From contig JBBDXA010000183.1 in assembly GCA_040902585.1 (NCBI GenBank), positions 1-18,688 of the forward strand: DNA of 18,688 nucleotides, in the 5' to 3' direction. Both the position numbers and the translations under genes were made by a program. Positions 14,252-18,688 of this stretch are shown here, piece by piece (the stretch's first letter is position 1; every line of letters begins with the position of its first letter). The notes beneath the pieces are model-generated. The model worked only from the letters and a program-made list of their open reading frames with translations. It had not been told where the DNA came from and searched no databases. Source of the stretch: JBBDXA01 sp040902585. Its GTDB lineage: Bacteria; Planctomycetota; Phycisphaerae; Phycisphaerales; Phycisphaeraceae.

Positions 14252-15205
14252 ATGGCGACAGGATTGATCTTTGATGATCGCTATCTGCTTCACGACACCG
14301 GCGCGGGGCATCCTGAGCGTCCTGCGCGGTTGAAGGCGATTGCGGCGAAGCTGCAAGCGACAGGTCTGTGGGATCGCTGCACGCATCTGTCGCCTGAGCC
14401 GGCCGAGGTCGATGCAATCGCGCGGGTCCACAGCGCGGAGTACATCGCCCGCGCGAAGGCCGCATGCGAAGGTGGGGCAACGATCTTCGATACGGCGGAC
14501 TGCCCGATCGGACCGCGCAGCTACGAAATCGCCCGGCTCGCCGCAGGCGCGGGCCTCGTCGCCGCCGATGCCATCATGCAAGGCCGGGTCCGCAACGCTT
14601 TCTGTGCCGTGCGCCCGCCCGGTCATCATGCCGAGCGCGATGTCGCGATGGGCTTCTGCCTGTTCAGCAATGTGGCGATCGCCGCGACGCACCTGATCGC
14701 GATGCATCAGCTCCAGCGCGTCGCCATCGTGGACTTCGATGTGCATCACGGCAACGGCACGCAGCATCTTCTCGAACGCCGCGCCGATGTGCTCTTCATC
14801 AGCCTGCACGAACATCCCCACTATCAGTACCCCGGCACCGGCCACGAACATGAGAAAGGCAAGGGCAGCGGCGAAGGCTTCACGTTGAACATTCCGCTGC
14901 TGCCTGAAAGCGGGGATGACATCTATCGCGAGTCGTTCGAAGTGCGCGTGATCCCCGCGCTGGAGGCGTATCGCCCGCAGTTCATCCTCGTGAGCGCCGG
15001 ATTCGATGCGGCGGCGGCGGACCCTCTGGGGCATATGCTCGTCTCCACCGAAGGTTTCGCCGCCATGTCGCGCGATCTGGTCAGTGCTGCGGAGCGGCTC
15101 TGCGAAGGCCGGCTCCTCTCGATGCTCGAAGGCGGGTACGATCTGGAGGCGCTGGCCGAAGGTGCGGCAGCGCATGTGAACGCACTCATCGGTGAAACAT
15201 CATGA
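14252..15205 (+). CDS. Histone-deacetylase-family zinc hydrolase (acetylpolyamine amidohydrolase/AcuC-like)
   Basis: This 317-residue protein has the full HDAC active site: H125-H126 in RPPGHHAE, the metal ligands D163 and H165 in DFDVHHGNGT and D252 in GFDAAAADPLG, and Y296 in EGGYD. The opening GHPERPARL and the glycine-rich loop before TLNIPL are also typical, and the length is normal for bacterial members. Such enzymes remove acetyl groups from lysine side chains, polyamines or other acetylated amines; the substrate cannot be read here. An in-frame GTG at 14243 lies inside the -10-like box, so the ATG at 14252 is preferred. The stop overlaps the next start in ATGA, so the two genes are co-translated. 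Confidence 0.92.
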   Translation: MATGLIFDDRYLLHDTGAGHPERPARLKAIAAKLQATGLWDRCTHLSPEPAEVDAIARVHSAEYIARAKAACEGGATIFDTADCPIGPRSYEIARLAAGAGLVAADAIMQGRVRNAFCAVRPPGHHAERDVAMGFCLFSNVAIAATHLIAMHQLQRVAIVDFDVHHGNGTQHLLERRADVLFISLHEHPHYQYPGTGHEHEKGKGSGEGFTLNIPLLPESGDDIYRESFEVRVIPALEAYRPQFILVSAGFDAAAADPLGHMLVSTEGFAAMSRDLVSAAERLCEGRLLSMLEGGYDLEALAEGAAAHVNALIGETS

Positions 15206-15654
15206 GCAAGAATCACGAAACGAAAGCCGAATGGTTTGAAGAGGGGCTCAGCTTCTCCTGCACGCAGTGCGGCAACTGCTGCACGGGGCCGCCCGGGTTC
15301 GTGTGGTTCAACGATGAAGAGGCCCGCGCGATGGCGAAGGAGCGCGCCCTGAGTGAAGACGCATTTCGCGAGAAATACGCACGACAGTTCGGCGAGCGAT
15401 GGTCCCTTCAGGAAGTCCGTCGCGACGGCAAGTACGACTGCGTCTTTCTCCGGCGCGACGAACACGGCAAGGCGTTGTGCTCTGTTTACGGCTCGCGACC
15501 GACGCAATGCCGAACCTGGCCGTTCTGGCCTGAATTGCTTGAAAGTGAAAAGGCGTGGAAGAAGGCTTCGCAGCGATGTCCCGGAATGGACGGCGGAAGG
15601 TTCTTTCCTTCGGATCAGATTCGCCTGATTCGCGCGAGTAATCCGCCGGACTGA
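15202..15654 (+). CDS. YkgJ-type Cys-cluster protein
   Basis: This 150-residue soluble protein has the YkgJ pattern: C20-x2-C23-x2-C26-C27 near the N-terminus, C80, then C93-SVYGSRPTQ-C103 followed by RTWPFWP. The family (formerly called UPF0153) is thought to bind zinc or an iron-sulfur cluster; no general enzymatic role is established. Its ATG overlaps the deacetylase stop by 4 nt (ATGA), so it is the second gene of a tight operon and probably depends on translational coupling. That suggests, but does not prove, that it works with the deacetylase. It converges with the AsmA-like gene, with 34 nt between stops and no clear hairpin. Confidence 0.88.
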   Translation: MSKNHETKAEWFEEGLSFSCTQCGNCCTGPPGFVWFNDEEARAMAKERALSEDAFREKYARQFGERWSLQEVRRDGKYDCVFLRRDEHGKALCSVYGSRPTQCRTWPFWPELLESEKAWKKASQRCPGMDGGRFFPSDQIRLIRASNPPD

Positions 15655-15688
15655 TTGTGCCGGTCAACCAACCATTGTCGCGCACCGA

Positions 15689-16642
15689 TTACTCCTTCTT
15701 TTCCTTCTGTCCGGGGAGCAGGTCGCCCAGACCTTTCTTGAGAATGTCGTCGGTCTTCTTGCCGAGGTCTTTGCCCAGGTCCTTTCCGAGATCCTTCGTC
15801 AAGTCCTTCGTCAGGTCTTTGGTCGCGTCATCGATCTTCCTGCCCAAGTCCTTGGTGACTTCGTCAATCTTCTTCGTCGCATCGCCCACCACATTGCCGA
15901 TGACCTCCATGCCGAGGCCTTCGAGATTCTCCAACTTGGCGAGTGAGCCTTTCAGGTCGCCCAGCAGTTCAGGCGGAAGAAGGCCCTGGCCCTTGTCCGC
16001 GACGGCGGTGAGAATCGCCTTGAGCACCACGTCAGTCACCTCAGCCATATTCGCCCCTTCCGGATCGTCGCCGCCCACGTTCTTGAGCGTGAGCTTTGGC
16101 AGCTTCAGATCGACCTTGGCTAATTCCGAAAGGCCGCCCATCGAAACGAGGTTGACGTGAACATTCACGTTCTCGATCTCGACCAGTTCGATGACGAACC
16201 TCTTGCCTTCCTTGGCACCGGCGTCGGGAGGGGGGGCTTCCTTGGACTCGAACTTTTTCAGGTTGTTCATGATGACGTTGTAGTTGGCATCAGTCGCGTT
16301 GCGTTCCAGATGGACATCAATGTTCTTGAACGTGAGGCGAGGGATAGTGATCTTGTCGCTGAAAAGCGAGGTGAGTCGCAGGTCCAGGTCCGCGCCGCCG
16401 AGCTTGAAAAAGTGGGGCGAGGAGTAGCCTTGGGGGTTCTTGACTTCGAGCGAAGTGAGCGACGATTTGCCGGAAAACAGGCCGATACTGGCGCTCTCGA
16501 GCGTGGTGTTGACGCCCAGGGCCCAGGTCGCGCCCTTCTCGACGCCGATGCGGGCGATCTTGTCGATGTAGAGCACGACACCCACCAGCGCGACGATGAC
16601 CAAGAGCAGCAGGGCGATAATGAGCTTCTTCAGTTTCTTCAC
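15689..16642 (-). CDS. AsmA-like membrane-anchored protein with repetitive amphipathic tail
   Basis: This 317-residue protein begins with a Lys-rich start and one membrane helix (about 6-24, KLIIALLLLVIVALVGVVLY). A beta-rich region of AsmA/DUF748 character follows (VNTTLESASIGLFSGKSSL, LEVKNPQGY, TIPRLTFKNIDVHL). The last 65 residues are Lys/Asp/Leu-rich, with KDL[TG] units at about 274-293 encoded by 12-bp tandem repeats. The bulk should lie in the periplasm. AsmA-like proteins act in envelope lipid transport or outer-membrane homeostasis; that role is inferred. A GTG start at 16642 is chosen because GAGGAG stands 7 nt before it; an open frame continues to 16759 but adds a hydrophilic stretch that would bury the membrane anchor. 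Divergent from sppA. Confidence 0.75.
   Translation of the reverse strand: MKKLKKLIIALLLLVIVALVGVVLYIDKIARIGVEKGATWALGVNTTLESASIGLFSGKSSLTSLEVKNPQGYSSPHFFKLGGADLDLRLTSLFSDKITIPRLTFKNIDVHLERNATDANYNVIMNNLKKFESKEAPPPDAGAKEGKRFVIELVEIENVNVHVNLVSMGGLSELAKVDLKLPKLTLKNVGGDDPEGANMAEVTDVVLKAILTAVADKGQGLLPPELLGDLKGSLAKLENLEGLGMEVIGNVVGDATKKIDEVTKDLGRKIDDATKDLTKDLTKDLGKDLGKDLGKKTDDILKKGLGDLLPGQKEKKE
15764..15823. repeat. Five tandem 12-bp units in the AsmA-like gene
   Basis: Units on the plus strand are GAGGTCTTTGCC, CAGGTCCTTTCC, GAGATCCTTCGT, CAAGTCCTTCGT and CAGGTCTTTGGT. On the minus strand they encode successive KDL[TG]-type tetrapeptides. They are diverged at third positions, which suggests an old expansion kept by selection on the peptide. 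Confidence 0.8.
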
Positions 16643-16649
16643 GGTGTCG

Positions 16650-16655
16650 CTCCTC
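16650..16655 (-). promoter_or_regulatory. Strong ribosome binding site GAGGAG for a GTG start
   Basis: On the minus strand GAGGAG lies 7 nt before the GTG at 16642. It is the best Shine-Dalgarno match noted in this window and decides the start of the AsmA-like gene. Confidence 0.75.
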
Positions 16656-16694
16656 GAAGCGGATGAAAGCGTGGTGCTGCCGTTCACGGCGCAC

Positions 16695-16710
16695 GCCTGA
16701 TCGCTCAGGC
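16695..16710. promoter_or_regulatory. Inverted repeat in the divergent asmA-like/sppA promoter region
   Basis: GCCTGA (16695-16700) and TCAGGC (16705-16710) form a perfect 6-bp inverted repeat around TCGC. It lies at the expected transcription start of the AsmA-like gene if TATGAT at 16713-16718 (minus strand) is the -10. An operator or 5'-end hairpin are both possible. Confidence 0.3.
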
Positions 16711-16712
16711 TC

Positions 16713-16718
16713 ATCATA
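16713..16718 (-). promoter_or_regulatory. Candidate -10 box (TATGAT) for the AsmA-like gene
   Basis: On the minus strand TATGAT lies 70 nt before the GTG start, giving a leader of roughly 60 nt. No clear -35 is visible upstream. Confidence 0.35.
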
Positions 16719-16760
16719 GCGTGGCCGCCACTGGTGTCATCACGCGGCACGCCGTCCACC

Positions 16761-16766
16761 TACAAT
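16761..16766 (+). promoter_or_regulatory. Candidate -10 box (TACAAT) for sppA
   Basis: TACAAT lies 71 nt before the sppA ATG. The same hexamer serves as candidate -10 of the kinase gene. No good -35 is seen at 16-18 nt. Confidence 0.4.
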
Positions 16767-16837
16767 GCCGCCGCCGCGTTTGCCTCAGCGCAGTGCGGCC
16801 CAACCTCGCACCAGCGAATTCTCTGAAAGGATCATTC

Positions 16838-17944
16838 ATGACGCAGACTCCAGGCACACCAGGTCCCTCATCAGGTCGATCGCCGGTCGATCCGGACAAC
16901 GCGTCGGCAGCGCCGCCGCCGCCGTATGGCGGCTATCCCGTTTTTGTGTCGCCGCCGCCGTCGAAGAAGGGCGGCATGTTCACGCGCATCCTGATGGGCC
17001 TGTTCGCCTCGGTGCTCATCTTTTCTCTACTGAGCAACTTCTATCTCACGCAGATCGTCGCCACGCTGATGAGCGGTCCGCACGAAGAGTCGTACCAGCC
17101 CGGCGGCGACGCCAACCAGCGGATCGTGATCCTGCCGGTGGAAGGCGTGATCGACGACTCGACTGCTGTCTTTGTCCGGCGGGCGTTCGATGTCATTCGT
17201 CAGAACAGCGAGAACCTGCCGAAGGCGATCGTGCTGCGCGTGGATTCTCCCGGGGGATATGTCGGGGCATCGGATCGCATCTACCACGAACTGATTCGCT
17301 TCAAGACGGAATACCCGATGGTTCCCGTTGTCGTAAGCATGGGATCGGTCGCGGCCAGCGGCGGGTACTACGTGTCAGCAGCGGGCGATCACATTCTCGC
17401 TGAGCCGACGTGCGTGACCGGTTCGATCGGCGTCATTCTTCAGGCGGCGACGGTGGAGGAGTTGCTCAAGAATATCGGCGTGGCGCCGGTGGTACTGGTC
17501 GCGGACACTTCGCCCAGGAAAGATGTGGCCAACAATATTTTTCGTGCGTGGACGGATGAAGATTTCAACAAGATGAAAGTGATGCTGAACTCGGCCCACG
17601 CGCGGTTCATGAAGGTCGTCGCCGATGGCCGCAAGGCGGTGCTGACGGAGGAGCAGGTCAGGGTTCTCTCCAACGGCGACATCTACATGACCGCCGAGGC
17701 GGTCGCGAACAAACTCATCGACGGCGAGGGCTACCTCGACGACGCCATTGCCGAGGCGAAGAAGCGGGCGGGTTTGAAGGTGGAGCCGAAGGTGTCGATC
17801 ATCCGCCAGGCACACGGGTTCAACCCGCTGAATCTCCTGGGCAAAGCGGAGCACTCGCTGCCTCGCAACGGCAAGGAACTGGGAGCCTGGCTGCGCGACG
17901 CGGCTGAGCCGACCATGGAGTATCGTTGGGTGCCGGGGCGTTGA
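16838..17944 (+). CDS. sppA: Signal peptide peptidase SppA (S49 family)
   Basis: This 368-residue membrane serine protease would degrade signal peptides left in the membrane. A Pro/Ser-rich cytoplasmic N-terminus of about 47 residues precedes one membrane helix (48-68). The S49 domain follows, with VDSPGG at 135-140, catalytic Ser174 in SVAASGGYY, TGSIGVI at 194-200 and catalytic Lys228 in SPRKD, the Ser/Lys dyad of the short single-domain SppA known from Bacillus. The tail beyond about residue 310 is less typical. The ATG at 16838 has AAAGG 7 nt upstream; an open frame runs back to 16721 but would cross the candidate promoter. It is divergent from the AsmA-like gene, with 195 nt between the starts. 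The Pro-rich cytoplasmic tail is longer than usual. Confidence 0.92.
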   Translation: MTQTPGTPGPSSGRSPVDPDNASAAPPPPYGGYPVFVSPPPSKKGGMFTRILMGLFASVLIFSLLSNFYLTQIVATLMSGPHEESYQPGGDANQRIVILPVEGVIDDSTAVFVRRAFDVIRQNSENLPKAIVLRVDSPGGYVGASDRIYHELIRFKTEYPMVPVVVSMGSVAASGGYYVSAAGDHILAEPTCVTGSIGVILQAATVEELLKNIGVAPVVLVADTSPRKDVANNIFRAWTDEDFNKMKVMLNSAHARFMKVVADGRKAVLTEEQVRVLSNGDIYMTAEAVANKLIDGEGYLDDAIAEAKKRAGLKVEPKVSIIRQAHGFNPLNLLGKAEHSLPRNGKELGAWLRDAAEPTMEYRWVPGR

Positions 17945-17970
17945 TTTGAGCATAGGCAGCCGCCTGACCG

Positions 17971-17999
17971 TTGCTCGTATCGACCGATCCTGCTAAAAT
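17971..17999 (+). promoter_or_regulatory. Candidate promoter with extended -10 for the last gene
   Basis: TTGCTC at 17971-17976, a 17-nt spacer and TAAAAT at 17994-17999 with TGC directly before it form an extended -10 promoter. Transcription would start near 18006, giving a leader of about 58 nt that carries GGAAAGG. Confidence 0.5.
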
Positions 18000-18063
18000 T
18001 CAGGACTCCTCCGCAGGTATCCACATTCGCGGGTGCGCGTGGCTTTCAGGAAAGGCTCGAACC

Positions 18064-18636
18064 ATGGGACTTGATGTCAACCGTGCCCGCGAATGGGTGA
18101 ATCAGAACTCCGCGGCTGTCACCATCGGCGCGGTCGTGATTCTCATCTTCTCACTCGCCTACCTCTGGTTTAACGCATCGCCCGGCAGCGGTGGCGGCGG
18201 CAACCGCGGACCCATCGATCAGTATTTTTACGATGTGAACACGCAGAAGCTGTTCGTGGTCAGCGGCGACAAGCTGCCGCCCATCCCGTCGCCCAGCGCT
18301 CCGAATGATCCCACCAAGCTTGCTTACAAGGCGTATCGGTTCAGTTGCGGCGATTGCAGTGAAGCTCAGCAGTTCACCGGTTACTACGAAGGCTTCCAGA
18401 AGGAGTACAAGGATGCGATCGAACGCGCCAAGGAAGCCGCCCGCTCAGGCAGCGCGGCCGGCCCCGAAGACATGATGTTCATGGAAGAAGGCTACGGCAA
18501 AGGCCGGCTCATCAGCACCGACGCGATCGGTTGGGTGGAGCAGAACTCGCCCGAAGGCATCGCGATCAATCACGATCTGAGCAAGAAGTGCGGCGAAGGC
18601 GGGCGACTGCGTCCGTGCTATCCCGGCATGCCCTGA
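18064..18636 (+). CDS. Small membrane-anchored protein of unknown function
   Basis: I do not recognise this 190-residue protein. About 17 hydrophilic residues precede one membrane helix (about 18-36, AAVTIGAVVILIFSLAYLW), then a Gly-rich hinge (SPGSGGGGNRG) and a soluble domain. The domain contains YFYDVNTQKLFVVSGDKLPP, a CGDC pair, an Ala/Lys/Glu helix (GFQKEYKDAIERAKEAARSG) and, at the end, two more Cys in KKCGEGGRLRPCYPG. The four Cys could form disulfides or a metal site. The arrangement suggests a bitopic protein with its domain outside the cytoplasm. The ATG at 18064 is set by GGAAAGG at 18049-18055. It follows sppA by 119 nt with its own likely promoter. Confidence 0.8.
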   Translation: MGLDVNRAREWVNQNSAAVTIGAVVILIFSLAYLWFNASPGSGGGGNRGPIDQYFYDVNTQKLFVVSGDKLPPIPSPSAPNDPTKLAYKAYRFSCGDCSEAQQFTGYYEGFQKEYKDAIERAKEAARSGSAAGPEDMMFMEEGYGKGRLISTDAIGWVEQNSPEGIAINHDLSKKCGEGGRLRPCYPGMP

Positions 18637-18688
18637 ACCGCAGAGCCGGAAATCTCAAATCGCAAAACACAAATCACAACAAATGAAA
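18637..18688. other. A-rich low-complexity sequence at the window end
   Basis: After the last stop the sequence becomes A-rich with recurring CAAATC/ACAAATC words (from about 18650). This contrasts with the GC-rich surroundings. No gene is visible; it may be the edge of an intergenic simple repeat cut by the window. Confidence 0.4.

Noticed and set aside
16643..16759. 39-residue N-terminal extension of the AsmA-like protein
   Set aside because: It would cross the candidate -10 and the inverted repeat, while the GTG at 16642 has an excellent Shine-Dalgarno site and a membrane anchor directly after it.

Overview
The window is GC-rich, densely packed bacterial chromosomal DNA with no rRNA, tRNA, CRISPR array, transposase or phage gene that I can see. 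The mix of a HAL2-type bisphosphate nucleotidase, a di-haem cytochrome c peroxidase, SppA, a Gram-negative beta-barrel protein with a lipid A deacylase motif, a histone-deacetylase-fold enzyme and a very large kinase/WD40 protein suggests the Planctomycetota (possibly the Phycisphaerae side). That placement is inference from gene content, not from a marker gene.

Layout. 1-107: no gene, two short GGGGACA-type repeats. 108-1637 (+): a VanZ-like membrane protein with three VanZ modules. 3511-1628 (-): a two-gene unit, a PagL-like outer-membrane protein followed after 6 nt by an acyltransferase-3 protein, tail-to-tail with the VanZ gene. 3693-5114 (+): replicative helicase DnaB. 5259-6248 (+): HAL2/CysQ-type nucleotidase. 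6504-7583 (+): di-haem cytochrome c peroxidase. 7782-8957 (+): exported coiled-coil protein. 9011-9721 (+): C39-like cysteine peptidase fold protein. 14090-9732 (-): a 1452-residue cyclase-kinase-TM-double WD40 protein. 14252-15654 (+): HDAC-family hydrolase and YkgJ-type Cys-cluster protein, overlapping by 4 nt. 16642-15689 (-): AsmA-like membrane-anchored protein with a repetitive amphipathic tail, divergent from 16838-17944 (+): SppA peptidase. 18064-18636 (+): small membrane-anchored protein of unknown function.

How they relate. Several genes concern the envelope: VanZ-like, PagL-like plus acyltransferase, AsmA-like and SppA. The kinase/cyclase protein is the signalling centrepiece, with predicted cytoplasmic catalytic domains and a large domain of likely sensory or scaffold role beyond one membrane segment. 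DnaB, the nucleotidase and the peroxidase are housekeeping or stress functions.

The most notable non-gene structure is a paired-arm inverted repeat (REPIN-like) present twice: once between dnaB and the nucleotidase gene, and once inside the acyltransferase reading frame, where it is translated as 44 extra residues. Several genes also lack a Shine-Dalgarno sequence and instead have a TATCGT/TAGAAT box 6-7 nt before the start codon, which suggests leaderless mRNAs. A heptamer tandem array lies between the kinase and deacetylase genes.
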